From positions 93,452 through 157,451 of the forward strand of contig VTPC01090619.1 in NCBI GenBank assembly GCA_011009095.1: a DNA stretch of 64,000 bases, written 5' to 3'. A program made the position numbers and the translations under genes. Origin of the DNA: Ignelater luminosus. Taxonomy: Eukaryota > Arthropoda > Insecta > Coleoptera > Elateridae. The notes beneath the pieces were generated by a model. The model was not told the origin of the DNA. It did not search any database and saw only the letters and a program-made list of their open reading frames with translations. Shown here piece after piece: positions 24,666 to 37,351 of this stretch (positions within the stretch are counted from its first letter, which is position 1; every line of letters begins with the position of its first letter).

Positions 24666-24892
24666 GTCTACTTGAAAAGTTAAATATTTTTCTAAAACCT
24701 TAAATTATAGAAAAGCCAGCGTGTTATATCTTACACTACAAACACAATTATTGTTAGTAATGACAATTAAAATAGTTTAAATACTACTTACAGTAATTTC
24801 CACATTTAAGTTCAAGCTAATAAGAAATAGTACACTATTGTAAGATAAGAGCATTTCTTCTGGTTGTTACTCCATTAATGCTGCAGTTGTTC

Positions 24893-24906
24893 GTTACCAT
24901 AGCAAC
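24893..24906. promoter_or_regulatory. X-box (RFX-binding site) GTTACCATAGCAAC
   Basis: Perfect match to the two-half-site X-box used by RFX factors in ciliary genes (GTNRCC, two-base spacer, RGYAAC). It is about 230 nt upstream of the proposed start codon of the minus-strand 210-aa gene, and about 100 nt beyond a possible 5' UTR donor (ACT/GTAAGTAG near 24792). No other gene start lies nearby. Confidence 0.75.
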
Positions 24907-25010
24907 CAATAACAATAAACTGTAAGATGTGTCAAAACACTGATTACTTCAAACACTCAGAAGATGGCTATACCTGTACAACTCACACATATACGTAGGT
25001 ATTATATACC

Positions 25011-25258
25011 ATTATAAACTGAGCATCATCAACCCAAAAGTGAAGCCGTATTAGGAAGAGAAGTTTGAGATTGTTACAACTCTTGTAGCAACACCTTGAA
25101 GACGATAACGCGCAGACTCGACAAAGTGTGCCCCGCCCATTTTACTAACCGCCAACTTACGATCATGCGCACTGCTTTCTTGGAGGCACTGCATGACTTA
25201 AAAGAAATTATATATCTTGACCGTTTTTAGGCTTCACATGATGCTCAGTATATAATTC
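25011..25258. mobile_element. MITE with TATA(A)ACTGAGCATCAT ends
   Basis: Inverted ends: left ATTATAAACTGAGCATCATC, right reverse complement ATTATATACTGAGCATCATG, followed by a shared GTGAAGCC. The middle is less AT-rich (GTGCCCCGCCC). No coding content. Confidence 0.6.
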
Positions 25259-25259
25259 G

Positions 25260-27130
25260 TACGTATATGAACTCACACAACATTTAAAAAAAACAGTACA
25301 GCTACAACATGGAAAGTTCATAAGCCTACTATAGGTGAGTGCTACTAACTTTGAACCATAAGCGCGTATCGTAAAAATTAACACAATATACGGAGATATT
25401 CGCCTATTAGGGTAATTTACAAATTTAGTTTATTGAAATGTTTACGTAAATCATACCACTATTAATTACCTACCTATCTACCATTAAAAGTAACCAATGA
25501 AAATCCAATTCTAGAGTTTATTCCAGTAGAAGTAAGACGCGCATAGATAAATAAACAGCCCGAGTGTGTACTAAGAATTATATTAAAAAGATATTTTAGG
25601 ATTACGATTGACATTTCATTAAAATCATTCGTCGTGTTCGTATTATTTCATTACACTTCATAGTGATCACTTACTATTTATATAATTAATTACATATTTA
25701 AACACTCCTTAAACATCTCAAGTTGAGATTCTCGACATAATCATCACGCGGGCGATATCATAGTTTTCGCTCGCTCCATCTTTTACGTGAATGGCCTGTG
25801 ATGTTCTAGAGATTCTAAAGCAACTGTGTTTTAACGAGACTCAACAATAATACAATAATTTTTTAATCTGTATAATAAACTTAGCAGTTATCAGTTGATA
25901 ATTTATAGTCAAAGGCATTCTGGAAAGATAGGTCGTAGACTACAATTTGGTTTTTGTTTTTAGTATTCCAAACAGTCATCTTCGATGGTGTAAAACTGGT
26001 CGTAATTGTAATTGTATTTTGCTAAGTTTAAAATGTAAGGTTATGTGATTCTGAAGTCTTAACTGCGATGTTGTAACATGTAAAAATGCTATTAAAATTT
26101 TTAAAAAAGGCATCAGAATATATAAAATGAATAATTGTCACATACTATCAATTACATTATAAAATACCAACAATAATTAGGAATCCCTCTGTAAAGCAAA
26201 TGATATATAAACTTTGTAAAATCTGGCAACCTAGAGTAGGTTAAATTTGAGATTGAAGGCATACTTGACATTGACTGAAAGTAAAACAAAATTCAAAATA
26301 ATAAAATTTGTACACCAAGAGATGATGCTAAATTTCGTCAAAATGTGCCAAGATAGAGGAAGAAAGAGTGATCATCAACTCCAACCAGCGTTGCCAAATT
26401 TCGTCAAAATGTGCCAAGATGGAGGAAGAAAGAGTAATCATCAACTCAAACCAGCTTTCTTCCTCCATTGTGTCAGCAGTATAACCACCCGATGATCACC
26501 CTCAAACTAGTTTTTTAAAAATTTCCAATAGAGTCGCGATGATCGTATTAAGAATTTATAATGAAAAATGTCGTATTGGATGGAAAATGAATAGTAGTTT
26601 CACCTATCTTCCTAAAACGCCTTTGACTAGATGAAGATTAGTCACTTCACTTTAGCTAAAAAATGTAATATTTAAATTAAAATATAATGTAAAATATTTT
26701 CCTTTATACAGTGTTGTAGTGTAGTGTCTTGCATTAACTCAAATTTTGCACAAGATGTGATTTCAGCACACAACTGTACTGAATACAAAACAAAACAGGC
26801 TTAGGGCAAAATTATTTGTAAAAAGTCAAGCTAATGCTTTAAGTTATATAGTTGCACTGTGATATAATCACTGGATCGCAGTTTTAAAAACTTACACTTA
26901 GATCATGCTGATCTGTCATAGAAATTCATTGCTTTGTCTTAAATCCAGTGACACAACCAAAACTTATTTAGGGTAAATTTAGTTCATACTAGAACCTTCA
27001 AGATGAGTTAAATTTCTTTCTCAGAATTATTATTACTTATGCATTACTTACTTGGACAAATAAAATTTTTCCACAAAACCTCTGAACTGTTATTTACTGT
27101 GTCATTAAGATTTAAGATATGAAGAGGTCC
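25260..27130. other. Intergenic sequence
   Basis: AT-rich with a 66-bp tandem duplication at 26334-26462 (separate entry). No gene is supported. Confidence 0.4.
26334..26462. repeat. 66-bp tandem duplication in phase with a short frame
   Basis: Two units, each with AATTTCGTCAAAATGTGCCA and GGAGGAAGAAAGAG, lie in tandem with 66-bp spacing, a multiple of three, inside the frame 26247-26495. They would encode NFVKMCQDRGRKSDHQL and NFVKMCQDGGRKSNHQL. No homology is recognised; the frame may be fortuitous. Confidence 0.5.
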
Positions 27131-27469
27131 TTCATATACAGGGTGATTCTTAACTTCATTTTTTCCTTTTAAAGAATAGTAGAGGAGCATAGAAGGAACC
27201 GATCTACATTAAACTGCACGAACAAGTCGTATAGTTTCAGAGTTGAAATAACTGAGTACCGTGTTTAAGAACTTCTGTACATAACCACATTTTGTAATAC
27301 AATAATTTAAAAATTAGCCTAGCCTTGACTTGAAAAAATCTACCACAACTGAAACAATCAACCCTGCATGGCATACACCTACTATAAGTAGAAATCAAAT
27401 TGCAATACACAGATAACCTTGTTTATTAAATTGAAAATCAAACAAGTAGAAGAATAATAATTATAAGAA

Positions 27470-27880
27470 CTGTTCAAGATTATGACCTTCAACTTGAACA
27501 CGTCAAATCCAAGATTGGACATATGCTTGAAGATGACCTCCCTATCGAATTCTTTCTGCAGTGTGTGTATTCTCTGCAACAGTTGTTCTTGGGTAACAAT
27601 CTGTTCTTGATAAACCAATGATTTCATTATGTCCCCATAAATAAAAATCTACCGGATTTAAATCTGGCGATCTCAGAGGCCAGGCAAGCGGGCCTCCACA
27701 ACCAACTCATCAACCAGCAAAAACAGTATTTAGATGTTGTCAGCCATTTGGTTGGGCAAGATAAATGGGCCTACTAACATACCATTTACAATTTCAGCAA
27801 AAACATTGATTGAAAATCTCTGCTGATAATTGGACCAGTGTGTGAAGTGAGGGTTTTCAACATTCCAGATGCTTTGCAGA
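27470..27880 (-). pseudogene. Decayed Tc1/mariner-superfamily transposase
   Basis: Minus-strand pieces in more than one frame: FSINVFAEIVNGMLVGPFIL, then PRSPDLNPVDFYLWGH-like and MKSLVYQEQIVTQEQLLQRI. These match the catalytic core and C-terminal part of the insect IS630/Tc1-type family that also occurs at 56-57 kb. A possible terminal repeat (TATACAGGGTGATTCTTAAC) lies at 27138. The N-terminal half is absent or unreadable. Confidence 0.65.
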
Positions 27881-28204
27881 CAGTATTTTGTGTATTGATG
27901 TGGTAATTCTATTTTCTATTGTTGTTCTATTTTCTACTTCTTTGGAAGTATTATGATTGTTGCTTGTTGTTTTCTGGCCTTGAGGCTTAAGGTTACAGTT
28001 CGCTTGGAACTTGTGGCTTCAACTACTATGGTCATTTCACTGTCAACTAGAATTTAGCCAAGCCAGAGGTTTTCCAACCCTGGTAGGTATTTCTAACATG
28101 CAACTCATCATAGTCACATGGAACTCACTATGTTTTCTTACTTTCTTACTTTCTATGTAAAAAACCTCTCAGTACTATGTAGTAAGAAATGGTTGAAGAT
28201 ATAC

Positions 28205-28526
28205 TGAAAAGATTTGTAACCAGGCAAACAACGAATTGCATGAATTGTTCAAATCCAATAATTTCAAGTCTGAAGTAACTAATGTATTGAAACGTGATAA
28301 GATCTGTCGGGATGTTATTGGTGATTCAATCTTAACAATGGAAGAGATGTACACTCTATTAATGCAAATAGAAACATGTCTCAATTCACGACCTCTCACA
28401 CTATTAAGTTACGATCCAATGGATCTTCAAGCCCTAACATCTGGCCATTTCTTAATCAGAGCACCATTAGACTCTGTACTAGAAGCGGATTTAACATCCA
28501 TTCCACCAAGTCATTTATCATGTTGA
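28205..28526 (+). pseudogene. BEL/Pao retrotransposon pol fragment
   Basis: Frame with LLMQIETCLNSRPLT and LTSGHFLIRAPLDSV, the region after the integrase core in BEL/Pao polyproteins. It stops soon after, with a possible LTR start (TGTTGACAAATGAC) at 28521, so much of pol is deleted. Only this piece is readable. Confidence 0.75.
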
Positions 28527-28800
28527 CAAATGACAGAACATATTTTTTTATTTTTATTGTTGTTCGTAATGCTACCAACAGCGGCGGCATGTTCATATAA
28601 AACGTGGTCAACTCAACCACCCCCACCATCATGTCAAAACACTTAGACACCGGGGAGGTTGAAGAGCCCACTCCCTTCTCTTTTGTCGTTTTGTCTAAAT
28701 CGTACCTCAGCCTTCGCTGCAGTCAACAAAATAAATGTGATCAAAGTAACAGTAGTATTCATTTACATTTAATGACTACACAAGTCATACAATAATCAAA
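28521..28800 (+). repeat. Possible BEL/Pao LTR remnant
   Basis: Directly abuts the pol fragment, starts TGTTG like many BEL LTRs, and contains an AATAAA near 28728. No second copy of the LTR is seen in the window, so this is tentative. Confidence 0.3.
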
Positions 28801-28866
28801 CTAATAATAAAAAACACATTTAATGACTACATAAGTCATACAATAATCATATTAATAACAAAACAA
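28765..28866. repeat. 51-bp direct tandem duplication
   Basis: Two nearly identical 51-bp copies, each beginning ACATTTAATGACTACA and containing AAGTCATACAATAATCA. Confidence 0.75.
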
Positions 28867-28869
28867 ACA

Positions 28870-29640
28870 CATCCCGAAGAATAATAAGTATTAATTTTCA
28901 AAACTTGGAAAGCTTATATCTTGATAACCACTGTGAATCAAACCCATGTTGATTGGATGTTTTCTACTTAAACTAACCTCAGGAACATGCTATTTCACTT
29001 TGTACACTACATCATGATACACCCTGTATATTCTGCCTTCTCTTCTCACCACAAATATCCTTCTCATTTTTGAAATGGCATTCAAATTGCATTTTTCTTT
29101 ATGAATTTATTAGTCCATAGTTCTCTGATTCAATTATTTACTTGTTTATTCATCAATGGTTATTAATCTTTTTATATCTTTCAACTCTTTTCTTGTTCTA
29201 GCAACTATTGTCACATCAGCACATACCAAGCATTGATATGTATCACCTAACTATACAATATGCTGAGATAATATGGTTCTTTTCGTTAGGTTTACGTAGT
29301 GTCTCAATGATGCAGTTTTAACAGAAAAACAAAAGTAAAATAAAAACGAAAGTGTGGTATTCTTTTACTGTCAAACTTGTATCATCGAAGCATTCTAGGT
29401 TTATGAAATTTTAAAAAGCTATGCAATGATAGATATCATCATTGAAATACATTTTTTAACCATAGAAGATATTAAACTGCATAACAGGAAGTCTAAAAAT
29501 CTCTTACTCTTACTGTATAAAAATCTTGATATAATTAAAATTAACATCTTTATTTGAGAAATATAAAATTAATTATAATAACACCTTGAAATAATATTTT
29601 CTATACATTCAGAATCAAAGTAAATTTCCATTAATTATAT
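28870..29640. other. Intergenic sequence downstream of CDC23
   Basis: AT-rich, with a solo ACACCCTGTATATT transposon-like end near 29018. On the minus strand an AATAAA near 29550 can serve CDC23. No gene is supported. Confidence 0.4.
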
Positions 29641-29647
29641 CAAGGAA

Positions 29648-32177
29648 TCAATTAGGTGAAAATACCATATCACTTACACGATGACTACTACCGTCATTAG
29701 TAATATTGGAAATATTATGATCAGATTGATCTATTCTCAAAACGTCCATCTCCCTTTCACCTCTACTTGAAGCGATGGCCTTAAGTAATGCCTTTCCTTG
29801 TTCTTTTGTCTGTAATAGAAAAATATATAATTAACATTACAAACAAAGAAATAAGAAATATAACCTCATCATATTCGATGCATTTATTTGCATAAGTATA
29901 AGCTACTTCCAACTGTCCTTTCTTCAAGTGATAATTAGCCAAATATTGGAATGCTTTGTAAAACTCAGTTTCAGCTTCATAACCATTCATTCTTTGTTCA
30001 TCTTCTTTAAGACAATATTCTGTGTATGCTACAGCTGCATTATCTGCATCATCTAATTTGTCATAAAGTCTAAATAAAAAAAAAGGCACTAAGTGACAAA
30101 AGATATCCTTTGTCAATATTATAAATCAACTTACTTAGCCAATTTAATGAGTGCAGTACCTTCAACATCACCGACATGACAAGCTTTATAATAACACTTC
30201 AGTGCATTTTCTGTTTTGTCTAATTTTTCATATGTTTCTCCAAGAGCCAATATCATTCGGCTATCATTTGGTCTCAATTGCTGAGCTTGCTTGTAATAAT
30301 ACATGCAATAAAATGGCATTTTTAGAATTTCATAAGTTTGTCCTAATCCATACCATGCTCTATAATCTCTTCGATTGACTTCTAAATGGAAAGAATATTT
30401 TTTTGTTATTGACAATAAAATTTGAAAAGTGATAAAACATCAAAAAAAAAAGATAAGGAAGTGCATACACTTGTTAAAACAGATATGTTACACCACTGGA
30501 AAGTTGAATGAAGACAAAATTTCAGCCAACTCAAATAACCCAATTGACCCTACTGAATAGCAGAGTTACTCAACTGCTCGGCTATGATAAACTATCACTT
30601 TTCAAACAGGTGTTAGATTTAACTCAATTCACTTTCAAATTAGGCATTTAAGGATGACATAAATCAATATAGTGGAGTATTGGTGTTTGACGTGTTTGCC
30701 AGAGTAAGTTCAGATTGACACCCAGAGCAACTGGGACAATACTTTGTTAATTCACTAAGCGCTCGGAACATCAACTCAGACTCACTTTTAAAGAAACAAA
30801 TGCGTTTTGTCAATACTCTACCATATTTTTGACTAAAGCTAACCCTGTTAACCCCAGATCATTCTTCATAAACACCTGATTACAGCAAGCCTTAATCCGT
30901 AACAATTGGACATGAATCAGATCCCTATTAAAAAAATTAAAACAACCAAGTACCTTACCTATTGCTTGTCTATAACTTTGAATAGCAGCATTTGTATTCT
31001 TCATTTCCATAAATTCATGTCCCATTAACGTCCAAGCAGACAGATATTGTGGATTTAATTTTAGAGCTCTTTGAAAGTATAAAACTGCTTTGGCATGTTC
31101 AGAACGTAAACTATAGTAATTTCCTTAAAAGCACAGAAAATATACATTTAGTTCATTCTTAAATAAAGTATTAAAGTCATACCTATAACACAACAAGTTT
31201 CAACTCTATATTTATCGATATTCACAGCTGTGTGAGCTAAATCTGCTAACTCAGTTTTTAATTCCTTAACATACAATATATTTGAATAAGTATCTAAATT
31301 ATCCAATCTATATGGATCTAACATTAATAAATCCTTAAATGTTATTATCGCTTTATCTAGTTCTATAAACAAATAATTAATTTATAATGATTTCTTAAAA
31401 ACATTGATTAAACAAACTACCTCTACGATTATGATACGCAATTGCCATTTGTGCTTTAATATATGTGCTCATCTCAAAACCTTGAGAATGCAAATTATAA
31501 TAAATCTCCAAAGCTTCATTATTTAATTGTTCTAAATAAACTTGAGCTAAGAAAAATGATTTCATCCAATGATCTGGTAATGGTAAAGACAGTAAAGTAT
31601 TTTTATCAGGTACTAATAGTGCAAGTTCTTGCCACGAACCCCAATGAAGAGGTTGTTCATTAATTGATTCAACAAATATATCCATTGCTAAAGAATTCAA
31701 ATCTAATTTCTTCAAAATCACCCCGTATAAATACAGACAAAAACCATCCAATTTATGTGAAAGATGATCTTCTTTTAATATCGTACAAAGATCACGTAAT
31801 GCTGAATTCTTAGTAGGGTCTGGTGGACAATTAGAGTCGGTCATGGTGTCCAATTTTTTCTTCTCAATTGATAAGTATTTTGAATACAAATTCAGAAATC
31901 TGTTTTTATTATCGGTGCAATTTTCAGTAAAATAAGCACATCGATCATATTCTTTTAAATCGAAATAAGATTTAGCCATTAAGTATGTTTCATCATTATA
32001 GCTTACAGTAAATTGAGGATATTCTTCTGAAGATAACTTAACGTGAGATACTGCAAAATTCATTTCAGATAACCATTTTACACTATGAAATAATCCTCGC
32101 TGTGAGCATTCCGATATTCCCAGTATAAGATCCTTCTTTACTTGTTTCAAATCAAATTTTAATTCACCACTTTCCAT
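29648..32177 (-). CDS. Cdc23: Anaphase-promoting complex subunit 8 (CDC23)
   Basis: TPR scaffold subunit of the APC/C ubiquitin ligase in the nucleus, which helps bind coactivators and the TPR lobe. Six exons join in phase: 32177-31421, 31362-31183, 31123-30959, 30381-30135, 30069-29865 and 29809-29648, giving 1716 nt, 571 aa (human about 597). The N-terminal APC8 domain begins [23 protein letters not shown] units follow from about residue 165, including [40 protein letters not shown] and [20 protein letters not shown]. The Ser-rich tail ends DMVFSPN. All introns are GT-AG, 54-577 nt. It is the only clearly APC/C gene here. Confidence 0.95.
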
Positions 32178-32619
32178 TTTTATAAATTATCGTCCTTTTG
32201 AATTTTTGGGTTTGAACAGTTTTATTAGTTAGGTTATGTTGGTAAAAATACGTAAATAAATTTGAAGGGTTATGTGCGTAGTGTTTAGAATACTGCAAAA
32301 AGTTCAACGGCAAAAAACTAAATCAAAAGCAAAATTTTGATTCCAACTTTCTCCCTATTTATCAGAAGCAGAATAATAGAATATTCTTGAATAAGCTTGA
32401 CAGTTAATAATTTCTTATAAAGAAGCAGAAATTTAAAAATGCTTCCCGTTACTTTCGTTATTTTTCCAGCAAATAAATCCAGCATGTAGAAATTATGTTT
32501 CTAATGAGTAGCTATCTTTTTCTCTTTACAGTTTTTTTCATATTACTACAATGAATTTTAAATTTTGCATTATTCCTCTATATTTAAAGTTATAATTATG
32601 ACACTGCTTGTGTTCAGGA
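32178..32619. other. Sequence upstream of CDC23
   Basis: Contains the CDC23 promoter region by position. No specific motif could be named with confidence. Confidence 0.35.
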
Positions 32620-33000
32620 TAGGGGTTACCAGATTGTAAAAAGTAAATAATAGAAGATAAGATGAGAAAATATAGGAGAATATAGGAGATAACGTGAAAA
32701 TTTTTTAACTTGTATTAACGCAAGATAGTCTAAACACTGTAAGAAATAACAAACACAACTTTATTTCCACAATAAAAAAAAACACTAATGTTGGTTAGGC
32801 AACACACTTAACATAAACGAAAGTTAAGTCTGAAATATGAAATAAGTTGGTTTTTTTCTATCCTTTTGTTAATGATTATAAATTATAATGGAAAACAGTA
32901 AAATATAGATTTACTCCTATATTCAATAGTAAATAGGGGATAAGAAATTTTAGTTAAATATAGGAGGCTTCTATTAAATATAGGAGATCTGGCAACCCTA
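32620..33000. mobile_element. hAT-like MITE with 8-bp target-site duplication
   Basis: Ends TAGGGGTTACCAGATT and, inverted, TAGGGTTGCCAGATCT. Flanked by GTTCAGGA (32612-32619) and GTTCAGGG (33001-33008), a 7/8 match typical of an ageing hAT duplication. The interior repeats ATATAGGAGA motifs. Non-coding. A related element starts at 38186. Confidence 0.7.
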
Positions 33001-33009
33001 GTTCAGGGG

Positions 33010-33873
33010 CAGTAATCAGGCTTACGCGCTACCAGCGCGCTTTAAAAAAAGTTGCCTTTTTGCCTTAAACACAAATTGGGGTTCAACTATACGGTGGTTC
33101 ATTGCTGCCTATCGTCTAGTCTAGAAACTTTTCCCTGGCAGCGGTGTCAATTGCTACTTGCTAGTTGCTCTTGAACACAAGGATTGACAGTAGAATTCCA
33201 TAAAAAGCGCATAAAGTAAAATTACTAGTTTGTGTTAGTTCAGGTTTGTTCGTTTACACTGGTATACGCGGTATACGCCTCACACTTTTAAATTAGTGTA
33301 GTACACTGTGTTCAAAAAGTCTTAACATGTGCAATAAAGTAGTTTCCAAATCTCGTAACACGCGACCTTCGATGCGCAGAAAACAAATTTTAGCCGGACG
33401 GCCCTATACAGTCCAAGCTAAAAATACGTTGCTAATCGTTATGCGTCATTCTTGTCTAATAAGCTGTTGGTGCGCTTGAGGACAAATGGGAAACATTTTA
33501 ACCAATTGCTGTATGAAAATGAAGTACTATAGAAAGTTGGCATTTGTTTGAAATCGAAGTTACCGCCAATCAAAATCGTGAAAAGTCATATAGCATACGA
33601 GAAGATACAAAAGAAAGATTGTTTAGAATATTAAAAGATATATCCAAATATGAATTCACAGCTCCCTGTATCAAAAATATTTTGTTTTATTTATAATCAA
33701 CCCTTGTAGCTGTAAAATATTTTGGCATACATACCTTTAACGTTAACATAAAATAAAGTAGAATTCGTCTACTGTTCCGAAAACGAATGTAAACCATGTA
33801 AACTCATATCATTTATTTAGATTTATTTTTTAAATCATAATAAACGGTTTTCGTGTACATCACAAAAGTAAAA
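33010..33873. other. Intergenic sequence
   Basis: No gene or repeat boundary recognised. Composition is slightly less AT-rich at 33020-33480. Confidence 0.35.
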
Positions 33874-34134
33874 AGCTGAATCTGGATCTGAGTATTAAAA
33901 AGGTCAATATTAATTTTCACTGTTATGAGATATTAGTGGTGCAAGTTTTAAAAGCAGATATAACTCCATTCTGAGTGTGTAAAAATTTAAAATGATATAT
34001 CATAAACCTTTAACAATAAGAGATTGGCCTTTTTTGTGTCGATAGTATTGAGCTAGGGCATTTTAGTGTTAATTAAATCTCAAAAACGGCAAAAGCGGAG
34101 ACTGACCCTTTTAATACTCAGGTTCAAAAATAAA
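33874..34134. mobile_element. MITE with inverted ends
   Basis: Left CTGAATCTGGATCTGAGTAT followed by TAAAAAGGTCA, right reverse complement TGAACCTGAGTATTAAAAGG followed by GTCA. About 260 bp. Non-coding. Confidence 0.55.
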
Positions 34135-34436
34135 CTAGCGATTTGTCTACGTAACGTTCAGCTTTTACACCGTTTCATTCCATTTTACGCATCTTGGAGG
34201 TTTTTTTTACAGTTGGCAACCTTTAAATAAATCCACTAACGTAACATTCACGCCTTCGAATCACTAGACACAAACAAACGCCAAACCTGTAGCAGTGGGG
34301 ACATCTTAAATATCCAATCTATCAAATCCGACATTTTTATCCTAACCTATTTTTTTTATCTTAAAAAAGCGGAAGCGCGTGCTTGAGTTGAATAAACTTG
34401 TAAAACTTAACATACTGGTGTTTACTGGACTCCAGA

Positions 34437-35604
34437 ATGACGTTATACGCCTGGGTAATTTATTTACTATGCAGATTCTCTTTAAATTTTATAAAATATC
34501 GCCACTTTATTGTATATTCCATTACAGGGTGCTAACAGTTATGGCCAACTGGGTTTGGGCTATAAGTCAGAACAAGAAGTTGAACCCAAAGAAGTTCCTT
34601 TAAGCAACACAAACCTTAAAGCAGAGAATATCATTGCCATAGCTGGAGGTGCAGGGCATACTTTGATTTTAGATACCAATGGCCATGTTTTCAGCTGTGG
34701 TTGGAATACAAAAGGTCAGCTAGGAAGCTCAGATGAAACATTAAAGTTTGAAATCATAGATATACTAAAAGAATTTAAGATTGTTCAAATAGCTTGCGGG
34801 TGGGATTTTAGTGCTGCCGTCTCTGAATGTGGAAAGCTTTTTGTTTGGGGTAATAATCAGTACACACAATTGGGATTGAGTAAAAGCATTACTTGTACGG
34901 GTATACCGTCACGTTTGCAAGTATCACAGAAATTGGCCACCGGTTTCCGGCATATAAGCTGTGGACTGCGTCATATGGCTGTGATAACAAAAGAAAATTG
35001 CTTACTAGTGGCAGGCACTGGTAATAAAGGTCAATTGGGTTTAGGGGATAATTATGATGATAATAGTTATCTTAGCATATCAAAGGTTCCTGATGTTGAA
35101 GATGTTAAGTACATAGCTAGTGGTCAACATCATACAGTAGCTTTAAAGGCTGATGGAACTGTTTTAAGTTGGGGTGAAAATAAGTATGGTCAACTAGGAT
35201 TGGAAACAAATATAGCAAAAGCAATGGTACCTATGACAATTCTAGTGGATGAAACCTTAGAACAAGTACATGCAGGATGGACCCACAGTGCTGCCCTTAC
35301 AAAGAACGGGGAAATCTATATTTGGGGTAGAAATTCTTATGGTCAGTTGGGGTCACAAAGAAGCGATACATACAAACCTGAAAAACTTACACAATTAAAA
35401 GACGTGCAGCAATTAAGTTTAGGTTCTGAACATAATTTGGCCGTTAATAAAGATGGCAAGCTATTTTGTTGGGGATGGAATGAACATGGCAATTGCGGAA
35501 CTGGAAATACTAAGGATGTACTAAAGCCAAAACAAATATTTGTTAAACGTAAGGTCAAATTTGCTGTTGCTTGTACAGGTCATTCATTTGCTGTTTTAGA
35601 ATAG
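34437..35604 (+). CDS. Sergef: SERGEF-like RCC1-repeat protein
   Basis: RCC1-type beta-propeller protein closest by pattern to secretion-regulating guanine nucleotide exchange factor (SERGEF/DelGEF), implicated in secretion and cytosolic. The first coding exon is only 18 nt (34437-34454, MTLYAW) with donor TGG/GTAATT; exon 2 is 34528-35604 after cattacag, giving W-GANSYGQLGLG across the junction. The total is 364 aa. RCC1 repeats with G(Y)GQLG and SWG/SCGW signatures recur: CGWNTKGQLG, VWGNNQYTQLG, GTGNKGQLGLGDN, SWGENKYGQLG, IWGRNSYGQLG and CWGWNEHGNCG. The protein ends a few residues after the final GHSFAVLE. ATTAAA follows near 35675. Confidence 0.85.
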
Positions 35605-35862
35605 AATTTTCTTATCATTTGTAAATATTGTCCATATTAAGGTAATTACGATTGATAAGTATTTTTATAATGAATTATTAAATATATTTGCATGTGTGTA
35701 TTCTGTATTTTTATAATTATACAAATGAAATAGCAGATATTGATTTTTTTACCCCACCTATCCTAAAAAACTTTTGTAGCAATGCTTTTGTTTGTATTGT
35801 CAAGTGATTGTTGACAACACTTGTGATAACTGATAACATTGAGGTTAACAAACAGAAAGAAA

Positions 35863-37136
35863 ATGTTAAGTTCTTTGCGAACTAAAAATATAAATTGGTA
35901 AGGTATTAAAACTGAAATTTAATACAACATAAACAAATATAATGATTATAATAGTGAAGAAGAGGCAAAGTTCACTCAAGATCGTATACAATTGGCTGAA
36001 AAGAACTTGGCAGAGTTCTGCCATACATTTGCTCAATACTCACGAAAAGTTGCACGAGTACGAGATAAAGGTGATTCGATAGCACAAGCAATAGTTAATT
36101 TTGCAGAATCTGAAGAAATAAATAAGTCACTAAGTCTTGGACTGGCTAATTTTGCCAGTACTTTTGCAACAATAAGTGATTATGGAGATGCACGTGTTCA
36201 ACACATTGATAATAAGGTTGTTCGTGAGTTCTCACAGTACGAAAATGTCTGTAAACAAGCTAAAGAAGAAGTGAAACAGATTTTTAATGCCAGAGATAGA
36301 GAATTAAGTAGAAAAAAGCAACTGGATAGGATTCGAGAAAAAAACCCTAGAAATCGTCAACAAATTGTAGGTATTTTGCTCTATAATATACAATAAAAAT
36401 AAATTTTAAATAGATTCAGGCAGAAACTGAACTAGTCAAAGCCACAGCAGAAGTATCTAGAACTATAAACAATTTAGAAGAAAAAATAACTGCATTTGAA
36501 CGACAAAAGCTTCATGATATTAAGGCAATTTTACTGAACTTCTTAGCTGTAGAAATTGGTTATCATGCTAAAGCTCTAGAACAGCTAACAAAAGCCTATC
36601 AAGATATTAATTCTATTGATGAACGTGCAGATTTAAAGGTAAGACTGAAATAAGTTGGGTTTCCTAAATTTCATGTATTATTTAATTTGATAATAATAGG
36701 CCTTTCATGAGATAAGGGAGAGTAAAGAAGTGGTAAATGATACATTCTTTAGTTATTGTGATCTATAGTTCAGATTAATATTTTGATTTTTTAGGAATTT
36801 AAGAAGTCTCTCCGTATACCTGATACAACAGCAGCTCAAACTAGATCAAAACCTATACGTTCCCCTTTCAGGACATCACATTCTTTAGGTTCGATCAATA
36901 CATTATTTTCAACAACACATAGAACACGATCATCACCTGGAATACCTACATCAACACAAGGAAAATCTAAGTCGAGTACATCTAAAAGTGTGGAAACTTT
37001 AAATTCCATTAAGGACGAATTGTCTGATTCAACAGAGTCAAACAGTGAACAAAGTGATCATGAGAATTCATCTGTAAACACAGAACATACTGAAGAAAAA
37101 CCTTCACCATTCATTGCACGAAAATACTTAAAATAA
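35863..37136 (+). CDS. Fam92: FAM92/CIBAR BAR-domain protein
   Basis: CBY1-interacting BAR-domain protein, which in animals bends membrane and works with Chibby at the ciliary base (basal body/transition zone). Exons 35863-35897 (MLSSLRTKNIN), 35955-36366, 36414-36638 and 36795-37136 join in phase to 337 aa. The BAR region shows FCHTFAQYSRKVARVRDKGD, SLGLANFASTFATISDYGDA, then QAETELVKATAEVSRTINNL and AFERQKLHDIKAILLNFLAV, aligning end-to-end with vertebrate FAM92A as I remember it. The C-terminal third is Ser/Thr-rich and acidic, probably disordered. The start lies only about 260 nt after the SERGEF stop on the same strand. The introns are short (47-156 nt). Confidence 0.93.
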
Positions 37137-37351
37137 TCTGTTTAATTATTGCTTTAATAATAAAATCACATTCACAACAAAAGATTTTTAATTAAACTTT
37201 TATGATGTATTAAAACACAATACAAAGGTGTTAGTATGCATACTTACTTTAACTCAGATTTTACTGAAACATTATGGATTAAAAACTTATACAATAAAAT
37301 TCCTAATGTACATTATAATTATACAGAAATCATATACATAACAAAACGATT

